Shown here piece after piece: positions 1 to 5,537 of a stretch of DNA of 38,015 nucleotides. Both the position numbers and the translations under genes were made by a program. The stretch spans positions 1 through 38,015 of the forward strand of contig JAAGZO010000777.1 of assembly GCA_024206195.1 (NCBI GenBank), written 5' to 3'. Below the pieces are notes generated by a model. The model was given only the letters and a program-made list of their open reading frames with translations, did not search any database and had not been told where the DNA came from. The DNA comes from a bacterium. Its GTDB lineage: Archaea > Nanoarchaeota > Nanoarchaeia > Woesearchaeales > UBA10216. Position 1 is the first letter of the stretch, and every line of letters starts with the position of its first letter.

Positions 1-35
1 AAGAATTCCATGGCTGCTTGTGCTCTTTTATACAT
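1..35 (-). CDS. Pilin-like class III signal protein, 5' fragment (cut by window edge)
   Basis: Only the first codons are in the window. The start codon at 33-35 and the residues after it (MYKRAQAAMEF) are identical to the beginning of the complete pilin-like gene that lies just upstream on the same strand. The ribosome binding site (AGGAGG) and the bases around it are also identical. It is therefore a second tandem copy, separated from the first by about 53 nt, and is probably co-transcribed with it. The rest of the protein lies outside the window, so its divergence cannot be judged. Confidence 0.8.
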   Translation of the reverse strand, partial: MYKRAQAAMEF

Positions 36-56
36 AATATCATCCTCCTTTTTTTA
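1..56. repeat. 56-bp direct repeat, copy 1
   Basis: Positions 1-56 are identical to 621-676. The repeat spans the ribosome binding site and first 12 codons of both tandem pilin-like genes. Identity stops inside the T-run upstream of the ribosome binding site. This indicates a recent duplication or gene conversion of the pilin start. Confidence 0.9.
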
Positions 57-88
57 TGTTTTAAAAATAAAATAAAAAAATCGAAGTT

Positions 89-655
89 TTATGCTTCGAT
101 TTCTGCCATTAGTGATCCTTTCATGGTGTGTGTGTATGAAGCTGATGAGTCGTCTGCATACCATGTAAGTTCAAGGTCGAACTTTTTCTTACCAATGTTT
201 ATCCATGAAGCATCTAAGGTAACAGCACCTGTAACACAGTCTAGGATTATGCTTGTTTCTGGAGAAGCAACCATAGAAGAGTCGCTGTCTTCTCCGCTGT
301 TCATGTGTACTCCGTTCTTTCCTGGTACCCACTCCCACGCAACAGCAGAATAATCATTATCACATATTACTCCTGCCATGTCTCCTTTTCCTGTTGCAGT
401 AGCTGATGTTATTAGTATTCCCTGACCCATACCGTTTTCAAGGTTTAATGTTACAGTACCATCTGTCAAACCGCCTTGGGATATAATATAATCCTTACAG
501 TTTAGTCCCATCTGCAGTTCACATTTTTCTGGTAGAAGATTTTGCGGACTCAAAACACCGAAATAAGCCAGTGCTCCGATAACGACTAGTACGACTAGAA
601 TTGCCCAACCATAGGTCATTAAGAATTCCATGGCTGCTTGTGCTCTTTTATACAT
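89..655 (-). CDS. Archaeal pilin-like protein with class III signal peptide
   Basis: 188 aa. The N-terminus shows a prepilin-type signal: the basic residues YKR, then AQAAMEFLMTYGWAILVV and a hydrophobic helix to about residue 33. Such proteins are normally cut by an archaeal prepilin peptidase and assembled through the helix into type IV pilus-like filaments. The remaining ~155 residues are Gly/Thr/Ser-rich and beta-prone, with three Cys (in CELQMGLNC and LDC), as expected of a filament head domain. A strong Shine-Dalgarno AAAGGAGG lies about 8 nt before the ATG, and a TATA-like element lies near 715-731. No pilus ATPase or peptidase is nearby. Substrate or adhesion target is unknown. Confidence 0.85.
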   Translation of the reverse strand: MYKRAQAAMEFLMTYGWAILVVLVVIGALAYFGVLSPQNLLPEKCELQMGLNCKDYIISQGGLTDGTVTLNLENGMGQGILITSATATGKGDMAGVICDNDYSAVAWEWVPGKNGVHMNSGEDSDSSMVASPETSIILDCVTGAVTLDASWINIGKKKFDLELTWYADDSSASYTHTMKGSLMAEIEA

Positions 656-676
656 AATATCATCCTCCTTTTTTTA
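621..676. repeat. 56-bp direct repeat, copy 2
   Basis: Second copy of the repeat at 1-56, covering the start of the complete pilin-like gene and its ribosome binding site. Confidence 0.9.
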
Positions 677-748
677 ATTTAGTAAATAATCTATAAAGCT
701 CTATCTAGAATTAACTGATATATAAAACTTCCGATTCTTCAGAGGAGC

Positions 749-865
749 CTATCCTTTCATCCATCGCCTTGCGATTTCAACAGCGATCTCCTCATCTTTG
801 ACCCTTCCAACAGTCATTATGCGTTGGGTAAGGTCTTCAACAAGTTTCATACGGTCGGATTCCAT
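749..865 (-). CDS. Small 38-aa charged helical protein
   Basis: An ORF of 38 codons plus TAG starts at the ATG at 863-865 and reads MESDRMKLVEDL...EIARRWMKG. It is highly charged and predicted helical. It has a Shine-Dalgarno-like GGGGTGGT about 6 nt before the ATG and a TATA-like AAATTTAAATAG about 40 nt upstream (near 903-914). It sits between proS and the pilin genes on the same strand as both. The sequence is not recognised. The promoter, ribosome binding site and lack of a competing ORF argue that it is real, but conservation was not testable here. Confidence 0.6.
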   Translation of the reverse strand: MESDRMKLVEDLTQRIMTVGRVKDEEIAVEIARRWMKG

Positions 866-917
866 GACCTACCACCCCAATTATGAATTCCAAAGAAGAA
901 GAACTATTTAAATTTTT

Positions 918-2351
918 CTAATGACTCTTTGCAAAGAATGTGATGGCTTCTGCGCTGTTCTTGCAGCAGATGCACTTTCCAAGCTTCTTTGGCTGTTCAA
1001 GCGGTTTGCACATAGAAGATGCCCCTGTTTTGGCTTTAATGTCATCTTCGCACTCTTCTTTTCCGCAGAAGGCTGCTTTTGCTATTTTCTTGCTTTTCAG
1101 GGCTTTTTCGAACTCACTCCAGCTGCTTGCATCTATAATGCTTGTTTTAAGGATTTTCTCTGCTTTCTTGAACAGATTATCCTGGATTTCAGCCAATAGC
1201 TCAATAACGCGCTTATTCAGGTCTTTAAGAGCAACTGCCTCTTTATCTCCTGTATCCCTTCTTACAACAACTGCCTGCTTTTTCTCAATGTCCTTTGGAC
1301 CTAGCTCAATCCTAATAGGGACGCCCTTCATTTCCCATTCATTGAATTTCCAGCCAGGTGTATAGCTATCCCTTGAGTCAAGCTCAACAGCGCACTTAAG
1401 TGATTTCTGCACTTCAGCTGCTTTCTTCAACACAGCAGCCTTTGTCTTCTCAAACATGATAGGGATTATAACTGCCTGGATTGGCGCGATCTTGGGAGGC
1501 AGCACTAAACCTCTATCATCGCCGTGCATCATAATCAAAGCTCCGATAAGCCTTGTTGACACACCCCATGATGTCTGCCAAGGTGTCTTTGTTTTTCCAT
1601 CCTTGTCTGAGAAAGAAATGTCAAAGGCATTTGCAAAGTTCTGTCCCAAATTATGAGATGTTCCCATCTGAAGCGCTTTGCCATCTGGCATAAAGCCCTC
1701 CATAGTTAAAGTGTATTCAGCACCTGCGAACTTCTCTTTCTCTGTTTTTCTGCCTGAAAGAACAGGCATTGCAAGATAATTATTAATAAGATCCAGGTAA
1801 ATGTCAATCATCTGCTTTGCTTCATCAGCAGCTTCCTTCTTTGTTGCATGAACAGTATGCCCTTCCTGCCATAAGAACTCTCTTGTTCTCAAGAAAGGCC
1901 TTGGGTATTTGAACTCCCACCTTACAACACTGCACCATTGGTTAATTAATAATGGCAAATCACGCCAGCTTCTAACCCATCTTGCGTATGAATCATACAT
2001 TATTGTCTCTGATGTTGGCCTTATTGCAAGCCTTTCAGACAACTTTGAATCACCTGCTTCTGTAACCCATGCAACCTCAGGGGCAAAGCCCTCAACGTGC
2101 TTTGATTCTTTTTTCAGAAGTTTCTCTGGAATAAATAGAGGGAAATAAGCATTTTTATGACCTGTTTTCTTGAATTCCTTGTCAAGAAACTCCTGCATCT
2201 TCTCCCAGATTGCATATGAGTAAGGCCTTAGAACCATGCAGCCAGAAACAGGAGTGTAGTCTGCAAGCTCTGCTTTTGCAACAACCTGAGTATACCACTC
2301 AGAAAAATTCTCATTCTTCTTTGCTGTTATGCCCACATCCTTATCTGCCAT
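918..2351 (-). CDS. proS: Prolyl-tRNA synthetase (archaeal/eukaryotic type)
   Basis: 477 aa from the ATG at 2351. It attaches proline to tRNA-Pro in the cytoplasm. Class II motifs are visible: RLAIRPTSETIMYDSYARWV (motif 2 entry), the RTREFLWQEGHTVHA segment typical of the archaeal/eukaryotic form, and a late GALIMMHGDDRGLVLPP (motif 3). An anticodon-binding domain follows, then a C-terminal Cys-rich zinc segment (FCGKEEC, CKPL, KCICC) characteristic of this type. An in-frame TTG six nt upstream is possible, but the TATA box TTTAAATAA at 2374-2382 lies about 27 nt before the ATG, which fits a leaderless transcript starting at that ATG. Length is normal for the family. Confidence 0.97.
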   Translation of the reverse strand: MADKDVGITAKKNENFSEWYTQVVAKAELADYTPVSGCMVLRPYSYAIWEKMQEFLDKEFKKTGHKNAYFPLFIPEKLLKKESKHVEGFAPEVAWVTEAGDSKLSERLAIRPTSETIMYDSYARWVRSWRDLPLLINQWCSVVRWEFKYPRPFLRTREFLWQEGHTVHATKKEAADEAKQMIDIYLDLINNYLAMPVLSGRKTEKEKFAGAEYTLTMEGFMPDGKALQMGTSHNLGQNFANAFDISFSDKDGKTKTPWQTSWGVSTRLIGALIMMHGDDRGLVLPPKIAPIQAVIIPIMFEKTKAAVLKKAAEVQKSLKCAVELDSRDSYTPGWKFNEWEMKGVPIRIELGPKDIEKKQAVVVRRDTGDKEAVALKDLNKRVIELLAEIQDNLFKKAEKILKTSIIDASSWSEFEKALKSKKIAKAAFCGKEECEDDIKAKTGASSMCKPLEQPKKLGKCICCKNSAEAITFFAKSH

Positions 2352-2373
2352 GCACAAAAAGTTTTGTTTGTAC

Positions 2374-2404
2374 TTATTTAAAGCTTGCGGTAAATTTTAT
2401 AAAA
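2374..2404. promoter_or_regulatory. Divergent pair of TATA boxes for proS and the 2426 gene
   Basis: On the minus strand TTTAAATAA (2374-2382) lies about 27 nt before the proS ATG. On the plus strand TTTATAAAA (2396-2404) lies about 26 nt before the ATG at 2426. Both spacings predict leaderless transcripts. Confidence 0.65.
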
Positions 2405-2425
2405 TCGCCCCTGTTCCCTCATGCT

Positions 2426-2740
2426 ATGACAACAGCGCTGGTTAAACAAGAAAGCACAGCTTTGGTTAAACACGGCTATGATAATCCAGAAGAGGTATTG
2501 CCAAAAGCATATGTTATGGTTTTTCCTGCAAAGGAGTTGGAAGAAATAGTTGGCTACACACCAAGCACTTTACATGCGCTTCGAAGGTACGGGCACATAA
2601 CTGCAGCTTCTGAAGATCCCTGGATGTACAGTCTTGGCACAATAATGCGTTATGCGATGAATAAGAAAAATTATAGAGGAAGATCGCCAGATGTTGTTGG
2701 AAGAGTAACAGCATTTATTTATTCAAATCATCACGCTTAG
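2426..2740 (+). CDS. Small unknown protein, possible helix-turn-helix
   Basis: 104 aa from the ATG at 2426, chosen because a TATA box centred near 2400 predicts transcription starting right there. The open frame upstream overlaps proS and is not needed. The N-terminus contains a short repeat (TTALVKQES then TALVKHG). The central AKELEEIVGYTPSTLHALRRYGHI looks like a recognition-helix arrangement of the kind found in MerR-like or other small DNA-binding proteins, followed by a basic stretch (MNKKNYRGRSPDVVGR). No family is recognised with certainty. It is divergent from proS and closely followed by a membrane protein gene with its own promoter. Confidence 0.7.
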   Translation: MTTALVKQESTALVKHGYDNPEEVLPKAYVMVFPAKELEEIVGYTPSTLHALRRYGHITAASEDPWMYSLGTIMRYAMNKKNYRGRSPDVVGRVTAFIYSNHHA

Positions 2741-2778
2741 CGATAACTTTTTATATTCCTTTCACCTTGCATTTCCGA

Positions 2779-3360
2779 ATGGCTAAGGCAGTAACTGATC
2801 TTGTCGCAGAATTATACGCATGGCTTGTTCAAAAGAAATGGATCATTATCGGAATCTTTGTTTTCTTGCTTGTAATATCCTTGCTGGGTGTTAATGTTAA
2901 GGCTCTTATTGTTACGATAATTCTTGCAGTGTTGGGAATTTTTTCAACAGTATATAAAAGATACCTTAGGGTTCCTCCTGCATTTGAGCTGATAACCTTT
3001 GGCACAGTTCTTGTCGGAGCAGCATACGGACCTGTTGCAGGCGGTATTTTTGGAGCGCTAGTCACACTGATTGCAGAAATCTTTAATGCAGGGATTGATG
3101 CATTTATTATTGCATATGTTCCATCCAGAGCACTTATCGGAGTGCTTGCTCATTTTTTAGCAGGAATGGATATTGTGATGTTAGGAATCTTAATGAGCTT
3201 TTTTTACAATATTTTGGCTCAGCCATTGTACATTGTTTTCGGAGATTTGGAAATGAAGGTAAAGGGGATAAGTTTTATTGTTCCGAATCTAATCATCAAT
3301 GTGTTTATATTTACACTTCTTGCACCACAAATATATCCAATTGTATTGGCAATGGCCTAA
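2779..3360 (+). CDS. Multi-pass membrane protein, ECF-transporter S-component-like
   Basis: 193 aa from the ATG at 2779, about 26 nt after the TATA element CTTTTTATATTC (2747-2758), so probably leaderless. It has about five or six hydrophobic segments from residue 20 on. The block PPAFELITFGTVLVGAAYGP followed by GGIFGALVTLIAEIF resembles the S (substrate-capture) components of energy-coupling-factor vitamin transporters. It is clearly related to the membrane protein at 4254-4874 (SLGIEFIMLGMVLSGLLFGP). No ECF ATPase or T-component is in the window, so transport function and substrate are unproven. Its stop overlaps the pth2 stop by 4 nt on the other strand. Confidence 0.75.
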   Translation: MAKAVTDLVAELYAWLVQKKWIIIGIFVFLLVISLLGVNVKALIVTIILAVLGIFSTVYKRYLRVPPAFELITFGTVLVGAAYGPVAGGIFGALVTLIAEIFNAGIDAFIIAYVPSRALIGVLAHFLAGMDIVMLGILMSFFYNILAQPLYIVFGDLEMKVKGISFIVPNLIINVFIFTLLAPQIYPIVLAMA

Positions 3361-3695
3361 GCCATCTTTAGTTTTCCAGAAATCTTGTCTATTTTTTCTT
3401 CCTGATCCGGTCCAATCGCAAGGCATGTTTTAGTTCCTGCTGGAATCTCAGTATGGCCTGCATCTGTTATCAGGGCTGTTTTCAGAGATGCCTGCTCTGC
3501 AAGCTGCTTGTATTTGAAAAGATCCTCCTCATTATTAACATTCAGAACAACCTTTTTTGCACCATGCATTCTCCACTCACTAATCTTATCTTTATCTGAC
3601 TTCATTGCTGCGTCAAGCGATGCATGAGCCACCTGAGCTGACATTTTTCCCTTGCTCAGCTTCAAATCCTTTCTGATTAGAATAACCTGCTTCAT
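3357..3695 (-). CDS. pth2: Peptidyl-tRNA hydrolase, Pth2 family
   Basis: 112 aa. It releases tRNA from stalled peptidyl-tRNA in the cytoplasm. The family signature is intact: MKQVILIRKDLKLSKGKMSAQVAHASLDA with the conserved lysine and Gln-Val-Ala-His, then ITDAGHTEIPAGTKTCLAIGP near the end. Length matches archaeal Pth2 (about 110-120 aa). A TATA-like element inside a 10-bp dyad (3698-3724) lies about 26 nt before the ATG. The gene is convergent with the preceding membrane protein gene, and their stop codons overlap. Confidence 0.97.
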   Translation of the reverse strand: MKQVILIRKDLKLSKGKMSAQVAHASLDAAMKSDKDKISEWRMHGAKKVVLNVNNEEDLFKYKQLAEQASLKTALITDAGHTEIPAGTKTCLAIGPDQEEKIDKISGKLKMA

Positions 3696-3697
3696 AC

Positions 3698-3724
3698 AAT
3701 AAAGCAGTTGGAAGCTGCTTTATT
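3698..3724. promoter_or_regulatory. 10-bp perfect dyad at the pth2 promoter
   Basis: AATAAAGCAG at 3698-3707 is mirrored by CTGCTTTATT at 3715-3724 across a 7-nt spacer. On the minus strand the dyad starts 2 nt before the pth2 ATG and includes the probable TATA element. It could be an operator or, if transcribed, a hairpin next to the start codon. Confidence 0.5.
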
Positions 3725-3792
3725 AATGTTTCGTGCAGCAAAACATTTAAATACAAGAGAACATTCTATTAGTGTATTGTTGGGGGGATAGA

Positions 3793-3927
3793 ATGCTACA
3801 AAGAGCACTTATTAAGAGAATAAACAGTGAACTAGTAAGGATGCACAGCGCAGAAAACAGAGACCGTGGCGACAAGAACGTTTACGCCAGATTTGTTAAT
3901 GTGACTGGCAACGTGATGGCAGAGTAA
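3793..3927 (+). CDS. Small 44-aa basic protein upstream of alba
   Basis: 44 codons from ATG at 3793 to TAA at 3925-3927, reading MLQRALIKRINSEL...VTGNVMAE. A strong GGGGGGAT Shine-Dalgarno lies 3-9 nt before the ATG, and a TATA box (CATTTAAATAC, about 3743-3753) lies about 25 nt before the probable transcript start. It ends 17 nt before the alba ATG, so the two are probably one transcript. The protein is basic and short, and no family is recognised. It could be a real small protein or a translated leader controlling alba. Confidence 0.6.
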   Translation: MLQRALIKRINSELVRMHSAENRDRGDKNVYARFVNVTGNVMAE

Positions 3928-3944
3928 ACAACCGAGGTGGGAGT

Positions 3945-4226
3945 ATGGCTGCAGACAACTCGATTTTTATCGGGGCAAAGCCCTTTATGAACTACGTAAC
4001 AGCAGTAGTTATGCAGTTTACAACAAAGAACGCCGACAGTATAATAGTGAAGGCACGAGGAAAGTTCATAAGCCGGGCAGTTGATGTTGCAGAGGTTGCA
4101 ACAAAGCGCTTTCTTGAAGGACAATCAGTGATAAACAACATATCGATTGATTCAGAAGAGTTCGAAAACAAGGAAGGCAGGCAAGTAAGAGTATCAACAA
4201 TCGAAATAACCCTTGGAAGAAAATAA
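3945..4226 (+). CDS. alba: Alba chromatin / nucleic-acid-binding protein
   Basis: 93 aa, the usual length for Alba, the small dimeric protein that coats DNA and RNA in many archaea. The N-terminal IFIGAKPFMNYVTAVVMQF matches the family start (IGxKPxMNYVxA). It is followed by IIVKARGKFISRAVDVAEV with the basic loop, and a C-terminal VSTIEITLGRK strand. In other archaea the lysine in the IGxKP segment is an acetylation/DNA-contact site. It has a clear GAGGTGGGAG Shine-Dalgarno, and the 44-aa ORF lies just upstream in the same probable transcript. Confidence 0.97.
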   Translation: MAADNSIFIGAKPFMNYVTAVVMQFTTKNADSIIVKARGKFISRAVDVAEVATKRFLEGQSVINNISIDSEEFENKEGRQVRVSTIEITLGRK

Positions 4227-4247
4227 AATTTTTTGCTTTTTCTGAAG
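4227..4247. terminator. T-rich convergent terminator
   Basis: The 27 bp between the convergent alba and membrane-protein genes contain T6 and T5 runs on the plus strand. This is the usual archaeal U-tract type of termination signal for alba. Confidence 0.5.
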
Positions 4248-4253
4248 CTTTTA

Positions 4254-4874
4254 TTAGATTAGCGAAGAGATAAAGCCATGAAGCGGGGGAGCTAATGTGA
4301 AGAACACCCACAGATTGAAAACTATATGGGTTGAAAGGAACAGCATGCAGCGCCAGAATCCACTGCCAAGCATAAGATAGCCTGGAATAATAATAGCATC
4401 ATAGATTAATGTAAGTATTATTCCTGTTGCTGTTACATTTGGTTCTGGTCCTCTAAAGAACTGCGTTAAAAAACCAATTGCACAAATCCCTATAAACGAA
4501 ACAAATGTTGAGTATGTGAAACGCTCTGTGATAACTTCTGCAATAAAAAGGCTGACAAGCCCGACAATGATTGCAGGAACCGGCCCGAAAAGCAATCCTG
4601 AGAGGACCATGCCAAGCATTATGAACTCAATTCCCAAAGAAATCTTCAAAACCTTGTTGTATAACATTGAGAAGGTTCCTAAAGCAATGAACAGCAGCAT
4701 AAAAAATGAAGTAATCACATATTCACTGAAAAATATTATGAAAATTAATGCAAGGATAATCAAAAAAGAAACTGTTTTTTTCTGCAGCGCAAGCTCTAAC
4801 AATGACTTTGCACCGTTCTTAAAAGCCCTGACCTTTGTTTTAGCCCAATGCTTTCTCTCTTTCACCCCATCCAT
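4254..4874 (-). CDS. Multi-pass membrane protein, ECF-S-component-like paralogue
   Basis: 206 aa. A basic cytoplasmic N-terminus of about 30 residues (KERKHWAKTKVRAFKNG) precedes about six hydrophobic segments. The central SLGIEFIMLGMVLSGLLFGP and FIAEVI blocks match the membrane protein at 2779-3360, indicating an ancient duplication around pth2/alba. Both resemble ECF transporter S components; substrate and partner are unknown. A TTTTTTAAACA element about 27 nt upstream of the ATG suggests a leaderless mRNA. The promoter is divergent from that of the tRNA gene. Confidence 0.75.
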   Translation of the reverse strand: MDGVKERKHWAKTKVRAFKNGAKSLLELALQKKTVSFLIILALIFIIFFSEYVITSFFMLLFIALGTFSMLYNKVLKISLGIEFIMLGMVLSGLLFGPVPAIIVGLVSLFIAEVITERFTYSTFVSFIGICAIGFLTQFFRGPEPNVTATGIILTLIYDAIIIPGYLMLGSGFWRCMLFLSTHIVFNLWVFFTLAPPLHGFISSLI

Positions 4875-4904
4875 GCATTCTTAGTTCTGCAGCATTGTTT
4901 AAAA

Positions 4905-4918
4905 AAGTTTTTATATGA
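4905..4918 (+). promoter_or_regulatory. TATA element of the tRNA-Arg gene
   Basis: AGTTTTTATATGAA lies about 30 nt before the first base of the tRNA, the expected spacing for archaeal TBP/TFB-driven tRNA transcription. Confidence 0.6.
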
Positions 4919-4942
4919 ACAATATTATGATTTGAATATTAT

Positions 4943-5105
4943 GGGCCCGTAGTGTAATGGATAGCACAATCGGCTTCGGACCGGTTAATGAGGGTTCGAA
5001 ACAATTTTTTGCCAAAGAATTGAGTAAAAGCAGTCAAGTGCCACATTCGCTTCGCGAAATGGCACGAACTATGGTAAGAATTTGTCGAAAGTCCCTCCGG
5101 GCTCA
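4943..5105 (+). tRNA. tRNA-Arg (anticodon TCG) with intron in the T-loop
   Basis: The acceptor stem GGGCCCG (4943-4949) pairs with CGGGCTC (5098-5104, one G-T pair), followed by discriminator A5105. The D-arm is 4952-4967. The anticodon arm is 4969-4985 with loop CTTCGGA; anticodon TCG at 4976-4978 reads the Arg codon CGA. The T-stem GAGGG (4990-4994) pairs with CCCTC (5093-5097). The T-loop starts TTCGAA at 4995-5000 and is interrupted by 91 nt; splicing restores TTCGAAT. The mature tRNA would be 72 nt without CCA, which is not encoded. A T7 run at 5112-5118 follows as terminator. Confidence 0.93.
5001..5091 (+). other. tRNA intron with bulge-helix-bulge splice sites
   Basis: The exon stem GAGGG/CCCTC is followed by a 3-nt bulge AGT (5090-5092), a 4-bp helix TTCG/CGAA (4995-4998 with 5086-5089), a bulge AAA (4999-5001), and a long intron stem (5002-5014 with 5072-5084, one mismatch, two wobble pairs). 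This is a near-canonical hBHBh' substrate for archaeal splicing endonuclease. Cuts after A5000 and G5091 give a perfect T-loop. The intron contains a further hairpin, GTGCCA/TGGCAC (5038-5043, 5060-5065) enclosing TTCGC/GCGAA. It is too short for a homing endonuclease. Confidence 0.88.
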
Positions 5106-5110
5106 TATTC

Positions 5111-5119
5111 ATTTTTTTA
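5111..5119 (+). terminator. T7 terminator of the tRNA gene
   Basis: A run of seven T residues starts 7 nt after the discriminator base of the tRNA, the usual archaeal termination signal. Confidence 0.6.
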
Positions 5120-5120
5120 A

Positions 5121-5221
5121 CACTAAGAAATTTACTTTGTAAATTTCTTGTGTGATCAAGAACCGCAGGATGTCTTGATTTGTACATGATACGCCGCCTG
5201 TTTTTAGCAGGCGGTTCTTGA
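5121..5221 (+). ncRNA. Structured leader or small RNA with competing hairpins
   Basis: Three elements are visible. First, an 11-bp perfect hairpin AAGAAATTTAC/GTAAATTTCTT (5125-5135, 5139-5149), extendable by CAC/GTG. Second, ATCAAGA/TCTTGAT (5155-5161, 5173-5179) and CCGCCTG/CAGGCGG (5194-5200, 5208-5214). Third, an alternative 11-bp pairing TCAAGAACCGC/GCGGTTCTTGA (5156-5166, 5211-5221) that excludes both hairpins of the second element. The last stem ends 3 nt before the start codon at 5225. It may be a regulatory leader of that gene or an independent RNA. No known riboswitch or guide-RNA class is recognised. Confidence 0.45.
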
Positions 5222-5224
5222 CAA

Positions 5225-5491
5225 ATGAAAAACCGAAAAAAAAGACTTGAAAAGAAGATCAGAACTTCTGATGCCCGCAACACGAGGCAGGCTGTCTACA
5301 AGTATTATCCTATTGATGAAACAAAAAGCATTGCGGTTCGTGGAGGACGCTGCCATAAGTGCAACAAAATAACAAATGATTTCTGCATTTCATGCACAAG
5401 GTTTGTTTGTGATAAGCACTCACACAAAAAATCAAAGGACAAATACTGTGCAGATTGTAAAGAGAACAAAAAAGTTGACTACATAAACTAA
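5225..5491 (+). CDS. Small zinc-binding protein with basic N-terminus
   Basis: 88 aa. The first 25 residues are very basic (MKNRKKRLEKKIRTSD). Residues 43-78 hold a metal-binding arrangement of C43-x2-C46, C54-x2-C57, C62-x2-H65 with H67, and C75-x2-C78. That is enough ligands for two zinc ions and is reminiscent of B-box/AN1-type cross-brace fingers, though no family is assigned. The basic tail suggests nucleic acid or ribosome contact (inference). There is no clear Shine-Dalgarno, and the upstream RNA can pair up to 3 nt from the ATG. The gene lies between tRNA-Arg and the pilin island. Confidence 0.75.
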   Translation: MKNRKKRLEKKIRTSDARNTRQAVYKYYPIDETKSIAVRGGRCHKCNKITNDFCISCTRFVCDKHSHKKSKDKYCADCKENKKVDYIN

Positions 5492-5507
5492 AGATTTATA
5501 TATTAAA
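5492..5507 (+). promoter_or_regulatory. Promoter of the pilin island
   Basis: AAAGATTTATATATTA lies about 40 nt before the pilin-like start at 5538. A 16-nt identical element recurs at 9353-9368 before the Cys-rich gene, and close variants precede 7438, 18233 and 28843. This is a strong BRE/TATA type. Confidence 0.65.
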
Positions 5508-5537
5508 AAATATAATGTTAACTAAAAAAGAGGTAAA

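Noticed and set aside
18..353. Plus-strand open frame opposite the pilin-like gene
   Set aside because: It is antisense to a gene with a clear class III signal and ribosome binding site; its product has no recognisable features.
2210..2425. Longer N-terminus for the 2426 gene
   Set aside because: It would overlap the divergent proS gene and its promoter; the TATA box places the transcript start at the ATG at 2426.
4943..5000. A truncated tRNA pseudogene without T-arm
   Set aside because: The missing half (CCCTC plus acceptor strand and discriminator) is found at 5092-5105 with a bulge-helix-bulge fold, so it is an intron-containing gene.
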